Source: Dipteronia dyeriana (Eukaryota > Streptophyta > Magnoliopsida > Sapindales > Sapindaceae). Taken from it: a stretch of DNA of 64,000 nt. Positions 55,607 to 64,000 of the stretch are shown one piece after another. The notes beneath the pieces were generated by a model. The model did no database searches, was not told where the DNA came from, and saw only the letters and a list, made by a program, of their open reading frames with translations. A program made the position numbers and the translations under genes. The stretch's first letter is position 1. Each line of letters begins with the position of its first letter. Where the stretch lies: positions 7,760,001 through 7,824,000 of the forward strand of contig CM065296.1 in the NCBI GenBank assembly GCA_032871835.1, given 5' to 3'.

Positions 55607-57399
55607 TGAATAGGTATATGCTCCAATTTTTATCTTCTTTTAAAAACAATGCAATTTTAACAATGCTTAATGAAAATTGTAAACAATGACACACAATATT
55701 TACGTGGTAAACCTTCGAAGAGGAAACATCCACGGGTTGATACCACAGCCACATGCAAAAGCAAATCCACTATTTCAAATAGAGTTACACACTCAAGCTA
55801 TCACTCTCACTCTATCCTTGAACCTAGTAATCTACTAAGCCGACTTCCTATCCAAGACCCCCTGTCTCTAGGAAGATTCCTTGCTCACCTATCTGGATCA
55901 TTCTGACCCTAGGCAAGACTTCTTGCTCAACTATCTGAGTCCTCCAGACTCTAGTCAAGACTTCCTTGCTTAACAATCCGAGGTCTCACACCTCTTGTCA
56001 AGACTTCCTCTTGCTTAGCTATCCAAGTCCTTCCGACTCTAGCTAAGACTTACAATTGCTCAAATCAAAGAATCACTCTAAGATATGCGACTTTCGACCT
56101 CTTCATAAGGCATCTAAGTAATCATGAATGCAAAACGCAAACAAACACTCAATATAGAAAATGATGATCAACAAATTCTATGGACATGCAAATAGATAGC
56201 TAAATTATGCTTTCAAAGAACAATCACCTATGTATCTAGACAACCTAAGCATGTTATCAACTAAGAACATAGATATGAAGATATAGACATCAATTGAAAC
56301 AAAATCTAGTTCTTAGAAAATGAAATTAGATCTAGAAACAATCAATCAAGCATAAGAACAAAATATTTCTAGAAACAATTTCATGTTTATCAAGTTTAGC
56401 ACAAATCATTCAATATATCACAAATCTAGCTAAACTTGAAAATCAAATAAAAAAACCACAAAATGATATCAAAATCATCCTAGTCATGCTTCTTAATCAA
56501 ATAACATAAATCAATAAGAAGATCAAAGAAGAAAACTAAGAAGAAGCTGATTTTACCAATAAGGATGCAAACTATGAACTGAAGATCAGATCACAACGAA
56601 AAATGTAGACATCCTTTGGTTCTGTAAATGCTTGGGGTTTGTATAAATCTTCAAGACACTCGAAATGGGTTTTTGAATCAAGTGATTTGGAGTAGAAATG
56701 AAGAAGTTATCACAAAAACAAAAATAAAAAATATTGAGAGAAAATTTCAGCACTTGTTCTTCAAATTCAATTTTCTCAACTTGTAAGGAATAAGAGGGAA
56801 TGAGAGGTTTTAAAGAGAGAAAAGGCAAAAGACATTTTTGCCCCTTTTTCTTTAGGGTCTCCCCAAGATGGCGCATGAGCATCTCGGGGCAGAGCACTCT
56901 TGGGGTCCCGGGATGGTGCATGGTGATGGCTTAAGCCATCGCACCTCACCCCTTGCATTCCTCTCGCATTCTTCGACTGTTCTTCGGCCTCCAAACTCCG
57001 AATTCAAATCCATTTGAATATTATGAACCGGGACTCTCTCACGGACATGGAAATATAAGATAATCAACCTAAAAAATAAGAATTTGACTCGATTTATGAA
57101 GACAAAGACAATATATGCAACATGAGTTGAACGTGTAGTATCTTTTAACCTAGAACTCGAAATCAATAGTATGAGTAACCGAAATGACCGGAACTCAACT
57201 ATGATTAATCTAAGACTAAAAACAAGTTCAATATCCATGTTATACAAACATATACACAAACAAACACATTTCACACAAGAATGCAAACCACATAGAGATA
57301 GTCTCCGATCGTGCATTTTCCAAAACATGCTACTTTCATACCAAATGCATGAGCATTCAACTTCAAGTGTGTGAAAGTGTTATACCAAATGATGCGCTA

Positions 57400-57545
57400 C
57401 GATGCATGGAAACAAATGTATGAATTGTGTGTGTGTGTGCATATAATGATGCACAACTAAGCAGGGACACATATGAATGAATTTTGTGTGTGTGCGCATT
57501 TAATGATGCACAACTAAGCAAGGACACATATGAATGAATTGTGTA
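57400..57545. repeat. Two ~62-bp tandem units with TG runs
   Basis: ATGAATTGTGTGTGTGTGTG and ATGAATTTTGTGTGTGTGCG each continue into AATGATGCACAACTAAGCA.GGACACAT. Inside the LTR D insertion. Confidence 0.85.
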
Positions 57546-58174
57546 TGTATGCGTGCGCCTACGCCTTGCAAGAGGAAGAAGGATATCGATACCTTAGCAT
57601 CCAAGAATAGTACCAATCCTCTTGAAGATGAACTTTGCATCATGAGAAGTTGATTTTCTTCCTTGAAGCTCTTATCATCACGAACCACTTAAGCAACTAA
57701 GCATTACAAAGAAATGAAGTTTTGTTATGGAATCAAGCCAACACAAATCTAGAACCTAACAGGAAAGACACCAGAACCAAAAGGAGAGATCGACAAACAG
57801 AAGGAGAAGGGGGCCTAAATTTTGTAAATGAAACACTGCCACCGTAATGTCCACTATTCGACTATCAAAAAGTTCTCACCTTCCTATGTTCTAGAGAGAC
57901 TGTGAGCATATGAGGGAGAAAGGATCCTGTATATCACAAATAATCAATAATAAAGCCTTCACTTGCTATTTTCATACAAACATTCATTTTTATCTAAGCA
58001 GGTTAGGTATCAAAGTACCGACCCCGGCCACCACCTCCGTGGTAGTGGTCTCGAGGGTGTTAATCGGAATTTCTCATATTGAGCAAATTTCCCGTTAACA
58101 CTTTTTGGTGCCGACTGTGGAGACTCTCACACCACCATCTTTATATTCACAAGTTTATTTTTTTAACAGGAGTC

Positions 58175-60115
58175 ATGAGGTTTCACTCCTCCCAAGGACA
58201 GCCAGACGCATTGGGACAACCTTCTGTTGCGTTGACACAAAAGGTCCTGAAGAAAGGGAGAAAATCCGGGCTCCATAGCCAGGTTCTAGACCAACCAGCC
58301 ACTGTGCGGGCTTTGGATTCCCCTATGGGAAACCATGTCGAGCTTGACCAACAAGATGTGGCCTTCATGGAAAAAATCCGCCTTCGACTGCTCGCCGAGG
58401 GTATTACTATCCAACAAGCAAACCTCTGCAATCGAGGGGAGTCAAGCAGGCCCGGGGCTAGGCAACCCGCCTTTGATCGCCTGAGACCTACCTCTTTGGA
58501 GCCAGCTCGTAATAGAATGGGACTCCCACCCTCTATCCGGGATAGGTTAGGGCACATGCCTCCCGTTCTCGAAGTGCTACCACGCTACCAACCCAGGCAA
58601 GTCAAGTCTGCGACAGACATCTTTCCCTGAGAACGGGGAGAGTTTCTCCACCCAACGACTTTAATGAGGGAAGCCTGATTTAGGGAGGAAGAAAGTTAGC
58701 AAAGCCCCTGGGAAGACTGAAGAATGAACCGGGTAGAGGTCGCCAGTTCATTAGAAGGGTCCGATAGTGAGGAGACTGAGATCAGCTCAAGGAAACCCGA
58801 GAGCAAACGCTTGAGAGACCAGTTGGAAGAGCTTCAAAAGGAGGTTCAACTGATGAAGAAAAGGAAGTACAAGGAGGATAAGAAGGATCCTCTAAGTGGG
58901 ATGAATGCTCCCTTCACCAGAAGGATCCGGTAGGCGGAGCTCCCGCCTAAATTCAAAATGCCAACTGACAGATTCTCCGGGACTGAGGATCCCTTGAGCG
59001 ACTTGGAGAGCTTCGTTCAACAGATGGAGGTCCATAACACAACCAGGGCAACTATGTGTCAAATGTTCCCCACTACCCTTACGGATTACGCTAAGAGCTG
59101 GTTTAGGAAGCTACCTACCGGCAGTGTATATTCCTTCACCAAACTATCGACCAATTTTTGCTCACAATTCCAGGGAGCTAAGCCTTAATTGAATAACCCA
59201 ATCCATCTATAGTACGTGATCCAGGAGAGAGGGGAAACCCTCTGGGCCTATGTCGAGCATTTTCATAAGGAAGTCATCCAGATGGGGGTCTTCACTGAGA
59301 AAGAAACCCTCACCAACTTCAGAAGGGACCTATGGGCAGGCAAGCTCTTTCGATCTTTTGCCAAGAGACCTCTAGAGACCTACCAATAAGCCTATGATCG
59401 GGCTCTAGAGAAGATTGAGGTCGATGAACAGCTCAAGGTCAAGATGGAACACGAAGATATGAGAGCCGTAAAGCGACAAAAGAATGAAGCTCCCAAACCC
59501 GAACAGGCTCATAAAAGCCAGAACAAACCCCCCAATAGGTCGACATATCGCTCTCCCATTTCACAACCCAGATCGGAGAGATATCCAGAAAAAATAACTT
59601 CTCTGCAAGCTTCACCTCCTCCCAGGACAGTGGCCCCAATAACTCGAGATGGGTGGAGGTATGATCATTACACCCCCTTAAATGTATCCCATGAAATAGT
59701 CTATCTCGCCATTCTGGATAATGGTTTACTACAGAAGCCCGCTCCCATGAAAGCCCCGGTTGGTAAGAGAAATCGTTATAAATATTGTGACTTTCACAAC
59801 GACGTGGGGCACAACACTTCAGAGTGCTATAACCTGTGGAATCAGATCGAGGCTTTGATAAGAGGAGGATGTCTGGTGGAATTCTTACAGCAAGTCAGGG
59901 AGAACATTCACACTAGAAGAGAAGTGCAAGCCAAAATCCGTGAGCACACTGAGAAGAGAAAGGGGGAGCAGGCAGACCTAATGCAACAAATCCAGATAAT
60001 ACACACCATCAGCGGAGGGACTACTCTGGTTGGCACCTCCCACAATTCTAGGAAAAACCATGCAAGGAAAGTCCCTCGTATGGACCAAGAGCGGGATATC
60101 TTCAAGGTCGACTAG
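58175..60115 (+). pseudogene. Element D gag
   Basis: Starts MRFHSSQGQPDALGQ just after TTTTTTTAACAGGAG, which looks like a splice acceptor. One frame carries N-terminal gag, a coiled-coil stretch (RDQLEELQKEVQLMKKRKY), the gag core (NAPFTRRIR, ELPPKFKMPTDRFSGTEDPL, CQMFPTTLTDYAKSWFRKLP, YVIQERGETLWAYVEHFHKE, YDRALEKIEVDEQLKVKM) and a C-terminal CDFHNDVGHNTSECYNL zinc-knuckle-like motif, ending GGTTLVGTSHNS. The frame is interrupted only by stops: near 58628, 58676, 58931, 59186, 59211 and 59387, and 60113. Several are at former Gln codons (CAG or CAA to TAG or TAA). Confidence 0.88.
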
Positions 60116-60640
60116 AGACCGACCAACCCCTCCCAATTGTCACAGATCATTTTCACCGAAGTGGATGTCTACAACACCGTGCAGCTTCATGAAGATCCAA
60201 TGGTGATCACGGTACAAATTTCCAACTGCATGGTACACCGTGTGCTCGTCGACAAAGGTAGCAACGTCGACGTCTTATTTAAAGATACCTTGGAAAAACT
60301 AAACTTGAAATAGTGGTGTTACAATGGCTGCACTAACCCACTTTATGGGTTCATTGAGGACTCAATCTTACCCGTTGGATCAAAAACCTACCAGTGATCA
60401 TTGGAGTCACACCTCTCCAATAGAATATCATGATAGACTTCATGGTGGTGGATACCCCGTCGGCTTACAATGCAATATTAGGTAGGCCGTTTTTATCATC
60501 TTTGAAAGGGTCATATCCATTTACCACAACGTCCTGAAGTTCCCAGTAGGAGATAAGGTGGGGAGAGTTTGGGGTGATCAGCAAGCAGCCAGGAGATGTT
60601 ACGCAGTGTCTGCCAACCCAACGACTCTAGCAAAACAACT
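60116..60640 (+). pseudogene. Element D aspartic protease
   Basis: Reads SQIIFTEVDVYNTVQLHEDP, VQISNCMVHRVLVDKGSNVD then VLF, the protease active-site region with DKG instead of the family D-G/T-G, so the active site is changed. After a frameshift near 60383: MVVDTPSAYNAILGRPFLSS. It follows gag in the same frame. Confidence 0.8.
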
Positions 60641-60779
60641 TGCTTAGGTGACAACGATCCAAGATAAGGCAACCCCTGTATTGACCCTAGTTGATGTAGG
60701 ACCCATAAATCACCCTGATGATGACCCCATAGTGCCAGACAAGGAGGAGTAGAGAAGGGAATGGGCCAGCGGCCATCCA

Positions 60780-61700
60780 GTGGATAAGTTAGAAGAGATT
60801 CCTGTCCGAGTGGGCGATCCCTCGAAGGTCCTTAAAGTCGGGGCCACCCTTGAGCCGAGAGTGAAAGAGGGTTTGATCAGGCTCCTCATATAGTTCAATG
60901 ATATTTTTTCTTGGAGTGACGGTGAGATGCCTGGGATCCCAATGACATTGGCTTCTCATCGATTGGCAGTGGATCCGACCTACAAACCCATTAAACAAAA
61001 AAGGTGCCACTTCAACACTGAAAGAAATGCTACGGTCTAGGAAGAGGTGGACAAGTTAACCCAAGCGGGCTTCATCAGAGAGGCAGGCTACCCCTAGTGG
61101 ATCGCCAACGTGGTCATGGTCATGGTCACAAAGGCAAATGGGAAATCGGTTATAATGACCTCAACCGAGCATGCCTGAAGTACAGTTTTCCTCTACCAAA
61201 AATTGATCAGTTAGTTGACTCAACCTCTGGAAACAAGCTTATAAGCTTCATGAACATATTTTTGGGGTACAATCAAATTATGATGCACCCCTCCGACCAG
61301 GAAAAGACCGGTTTCATCACCGGGTGGGGTCTGTATTGCTACAAGGTGATGCCTTTCGGGCTTAAGAATACAGGTGCTACATATCAACTGTTAGTCAATC
61401 GGTTGTTCAAAACCGAAATTGGAAGATCAATGGAGGTATACATCGACGACATGATCACTAAGTCGTCAATCTCTAAAGGCCATTTGGACGACCTTAGCAG
61501 AACCTTCATGATCTTAAGGGAAAACCAAATGAGATTGAACCCCTCTAAATGCGTCTTTGGGGTGACCACGGGAAATTTTTTGGGCTTTATGGTCCATGAA
61601 AGAGGCATAGAAGCTAAACCAGAAAAGATTAAGGCTATCCTGGATCTAGAGTCCCCCACGTCGCTTAAACAGGTCTAAGTCTTGACCGGGCAAGTAGCAA
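60780..61700 (+). pseudogene. Element D reverse transcriptase
   Basis: MPGIPMTLASHRLAVDPTYK, EEVDKLTQAGFIREAGYP-stop, WIANVVMV, then a small deletion where KANGKWRMCIDFTDLN is usual (KGKWEIGYNDLNRACLKYSF). The palm reads LISFMNIFLGYNQIMMHPSD: the first catalytic Asp (usual FMDAFSG) is Asn. VMPFGLKNTGATYQLLVNRL and VYIDDMITKS follow, with the second catalytic pair intact. Ends LESPTSLKQV with a stop at 61676-61678. Inactive. Confidence 0.9.
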
Positions 61701-62251
61701 CGCTCAACAGGTTCATTTCTCGGTCCACCGATAGGTGTCTCCCTTTTTTCAAAGCCATTAAGCAGGGAAAAAAACATGAAATGGGACCAGGAGAGTGAAC
61801 AAGCTTTCAAGCATTGAAAAAAATACATGTTAAGCCCTCCACTACTGGTTAAACCAAGCCCTGGGGAAGAGCTACAGATTTACATGGCCGTTTTCGAAAC
61901 TGCGGTTAGCAGGGCTTTAGTCAAGAAATGTGGAGATAGGGTCCAGCGGCCTATCTACTAAGTGAGTCATGCTTTAACCAAGCCCGAGAAGAACTATACC
62001 TTTTGGAAAAGCTCATTTATGCCTTGGTAACCTCGACAAGGAAGCTTCGACCCTACTTCCAAGCTCATTCGATAGCAGTTGTGACGGATCAACCCCTCCG
62101 TCAATTTTTGCAACAGCCGGATGTTTCCAGAAGATTGGTTTTGTGGGCCCTGAAACTCACCCAGTTTGATTTGAGGTATAAGCCTAGGACCACAACTAAA
62201 GCCCAGGCTCTAGCAGACTTTATAGCAGAACTCTCGATGCCCCTAGGCTAA
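61701..62251 (+). pseudogene. Element D RNase H (first)
   Basis: GQVATLNRFISRSTDR, then broken sequence with stops, then LEKLIYALVTSTRKLRPYFQ, VVTDQPLRQFLQQPD and TTTKAQALADFIAEL, the gypsy RNase H with the late conserved region. Stops at several codons. Confidence 0.85.
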
Positions 62252-62289
62252 GCAACCTCCGCAGCAACAGACATAGCCCCTGATAAGGT

Positions 62290-62690
62290 CCTAAGGTCTG
62301 ACAGCTGGTCGGAAGGTTGCAAATCGTGGACCCTCTACACTGATAGAGCCTCTGGGAAACCGGGGGAGGAGCTAGCATAGTTCTAATCGACCAATAAGGA
62401 ACCAAGTGCTGTCACTGCTTCAGATTTGAATTTAAAGCCACTAACAATGAGGTAGAGTACGAAGCCCTTTTAGCCGGAATAAGGGCAGCTACAGAGCTCG
62501 GGGTTGATTACCTAAATATTAAGAGTGACTCGTCGCTCATAGTCAACCAAGTCTCCGAGGATTATCAGGCAAAAGGGGATAACATGATCGCTTACCTGAA
62601 ACTGGTTCAACAGCTTAAGAGCAAGTTTAAAGGATTCAAAATCGAACAGGTACCTTGACAACAGAATCGTCGAGCTGACGTCCTTGCCAA
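62290..62690 (+). pseudogene. Element D second RNase H
   Basis: SWTLYTDRASGKPGEELA (first Asp), then TNNEVEYEALLAGIRAATEL (Glu) and YLNIKSDSSLIVNQV (Asp), NRRADVLAKIAANGG. This second, archaeal-like RNase H after the first is typical of Tat elements. A frameshift and stops lie between the first and second blocks. Confidence 0.83.
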
Positions 62691-62749
62691 GATAGCAGCA
62701 AATGGTGGCCAGACCTTACCCCACAGGGTCTCTCTTCAAGTGATCCTCC

Positions 62750-63990
62750 TACCTAGCACAGTGGTAGGTAAGGAAACTTATACCTTAGATCGACAACCAT
62801 GCTGGATGGATCCAATAGCTGATTATTTGTAAGATGTGAAACCTCCCGGGGAGCCGGACCAAGCTAGAAAAGTCAAAAGGCTCTCGGTCCATTATTATTT
62901 TTTTGGATGGGCACCTATACAGGAGGGGAAGATCAATTCCTTTGTTCCGATGTTTACACCTTGAAGATGCCAAGTAAGTATTGAGAGAGGTTCGTTCTGG
63001 GGAATGCGGAAACCACATTGGCGGGGAGGCTCTGGCATATCAGGTACTCAGCATGGGGTATTATTGGCCAACCATCCATCAAGACGTAAAGAACTTAGTG
63101 AAAACCTGCGAGGCATGCCAGAAGGCCATGAACTTTAGTCATCTCCCCCCGGAGCAGTTGTCGTCCCTTAGCTCGCCATACCCCTTTGATATGTGGGGAG
63201 TCGACTTGATCGGACCACTTCCTACTGCTCCTGGTCAAGCCAAGCATGATATCGTGGCAATTGATTATTTCACAAGATAGGTCGAAGCCAGACCATTCTC
63301 CTAGATATCAGAAGAAAACACAACAAGGTTCATAAAAAACAATGTAGTTTGCAGGTTCAGAACCCCTCTTGCCATTATAGCTGACCTCGGAAAGCAGTTT
63401 GACAATGCCCGATTCAAAGATTTTTACGAAGGCTTAGGAATCGACCTTCGGTTCACTTCGATAGCCCACTCCCAAACTAACGGGTCGGTGGAATCCACTA
63501 ATAAAACCATTAAGGGTTGTTGAAGAAAAAACTGCAGAAGAAAAAGGGCAGATGGGCCAAGGAGCTTTCTGAGGACCTCTAGGCTTACCATACCACGAGA
63601 AGAATAGCCACCGGGGAAACCCCTTATTCTCTAGCCTTCGGAGTTGAAGCAGTCCTTTCTATTGAGCATAAACTGACCTCCTTTAGAGTCCAACATTTTG
63701 AACCAGAGAGCAATGAAGATAAGCTCTAAGCTAGCTTGGATCTTTTGGAAGATAAACAAGATCAAATAGATGAGAAGATAGCAGTTTACCAGAGCAGGAT
63801 TGCTAGATGCTTTAATCGGAGAGTTAAAGCCTGAAACTTTAAGGAAGGGGGCCTAGTTCTCAGGAAAGTGACATTGAATACCAGGAAAAGGTCAGACAGG
63901 GTCCTAGGGCCTAACTAGGAAGGGTCGTACTTAGTAAAAGTGGTGATCCGCAATGGGGCATACAAGCTCGAGGACATGAATGGCTAACTT
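62750..63990 (+). pseudogene. Element D integrase and end of pol
   Basis: Zinc-binding part: CGNHIGGEALAYQVLSMGYY, VKTCEACQKAMNFSHLPPEQ. Catalytic core: PFDMWGVDLIGPLPTAPG (Asp), IIADLGKQFDNARFKDFYE (Asp) and QTNGSVESTNKTIKG (Glu), so all three catalytic residues remain. Stops occur after IDYFTR, RPFS and KTIKGC, and the downstream part is in several frames. The last recognisable piece, GAYKLEDMNG near 63957, is the usual pol end. Confidence 0.87.
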
Positions 63991-64000
63991 ATCGATCATA

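Larger units (their letters stand above)
55565..57850. mobile_element. Probable ~2.3-kb insertion in the LTR of element D
   Basis: Begins at TGTGAATATACCTAGAG followed by 26 G and TGAATAGGTATATGC, then ATTTACGTGGTAAACCTTCG and ACCACAGCCACATGC. From memory, a CCTAGAGGGGGG.TGAATAGG start and TACGTGG stretch recur in plant non-coding retroelement copies. Internal repeats include CTATCT..TCCTCC.GACTCTAG.CAAGACTT units (55880-56050). Without this insertion the LTR would be about 1.1 kb, like that of element C. The right end and TSD were not found. Confidence 0.45.
54659..58100 (+). repeat. 5' LTR of element D (with insertion)
   Basis: Starts TGTTAATTGCAAAATTTGG and ends TTTCCCGTTAACA. A TATA box (GAATATAAATAGGG) lies at about 55489-55500. 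The last 100 bp match the LTR ends of element A (CACCTCCGTGGTAGTGGTCT). At 3.4 kb it is three times the LTR of element C; the excess is explained by the inserted sequence from about 55565. Confidence 0.85.
54659..64000 (+). mobile_element. Gypsy (Tat-type) element D, running off the right edge
   Basis: 5' LTR 54659-58100, primer-binding site 58101-58124 (CTTTTTGGTGCCGACTGTGG), then gag, protease, reverse transcriptase, RNase H, second RNase H and integrase in gypsy order on the plus strand. The window ends about where pol should end. Two RNase H domains, the PBS type and similarity to elements A and C place it in the Tat lineage. Most coding blocks share one reading frame interrupted by stop codons. 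The 3' LTR and any antisense gene lie outside the window. Confidence 0.92.

Noticed and set aside
56586..57328. Minus-strand frames in the LTR D insertion (up to 158 codons)
   Set aside because: Overlapping in different frames with hydrophobic low-complexity parts and no known domain.
59908..60105. Antisense frame in D gag resembling the end of the element C antisense frame
   Set aside because: The similarity is between two copies of reversed gag, not an antisense protein. It helped to place the gag/antisense join in C.
61384..61659. Antisense frame across the element D reverse transcriptase
   Set aside because: Exact shadow of a conserved coding domain, and not at the place of the antisense gene seen in B and C.

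Overview
The window is nuclear DNA of a flowering plant, most likely a eudicot. The evidence is spliced plant genes, very AT-rich intergenic DNA and a dense nest of plant transposable elements. No species is named because nothing here fixes one. I see no organelle DNA, tRNA, rRNA or CRISPR array. Coordinates and motifs were read by eye. Exon ends rest on GT/AG sites and reading frame, and element ends on target-site duplications (TSDs) where these are given.

Only three host genes are well supported. A clade-specific protein phosphatase 2C (minus strand, first three exons, 1329-2738) lies head to head with a two-exon gene for a CHLOROPLAST VESICULATION (CV)-like protein (5411-5922). The same two genes are neighbours in Arabidopsis (DBP1 At2g25620 and CV At2g25625, from memory), which supports both calls. 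The third gene is an intronless membrane protein of unknown function (30747-31433). Almost everything else is transposon.

Layout: 0-6.4 kb, the PP2C/CV pair. 6.9-11.46 kb, a decayed Ty1/copia element on the minus strand, cut off at its 5' end. 11.46-19.53 kb, a large non-coding Ty3/gypsy element of Tat type (element A) filled with satellite-like tandem arrays. 19.5-23.7 kb, a dead PIF/Harbinger transposon split by a solo LTR with a perfect TSD. 23.7-27.6 kb, a second copy of a sequence also found after CV, split by a 3.6-kb insertion that itself carries a MITE. 27.6-32.3 kb, intergenic DNA, a long MITE and the membrane-protein gene. 32.3-37.8 kb, a MITE split by a 5.1-kb hAT transposon (exact 8-bp TSD), which in turn carries a small hAT MITE and an LTR fragment. 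38.07-39.15 kb, the end of a LINE. 39.22-54.24 kb, a Tat-type gypsy element (B) on the minus strand with a TSD, split by a pol-less Tat element (C, 42.2-48.4 kb) and by a non-autonomous hAT (51.1-52.2 kb). 54.66-64.0 kb, a third Tat-type element (D) on the plus strand, running off the right edge.

The Tat-type elements are the most unusual part. B and C both carry an antisense gene near the 3' LTR, each behind its own TATA-like box. C has lost pol, joining the end of gag directly to this antisense gene. A keeps LTRs but has replaced coding sequence with a roughly 450-bp higher-order repeat built of three roughly 150-bp monomers and a separate roughly 100-bp array. All mobile-element genes here carry stop codons, frameshifts or lost catalytic residues, so none looks active.
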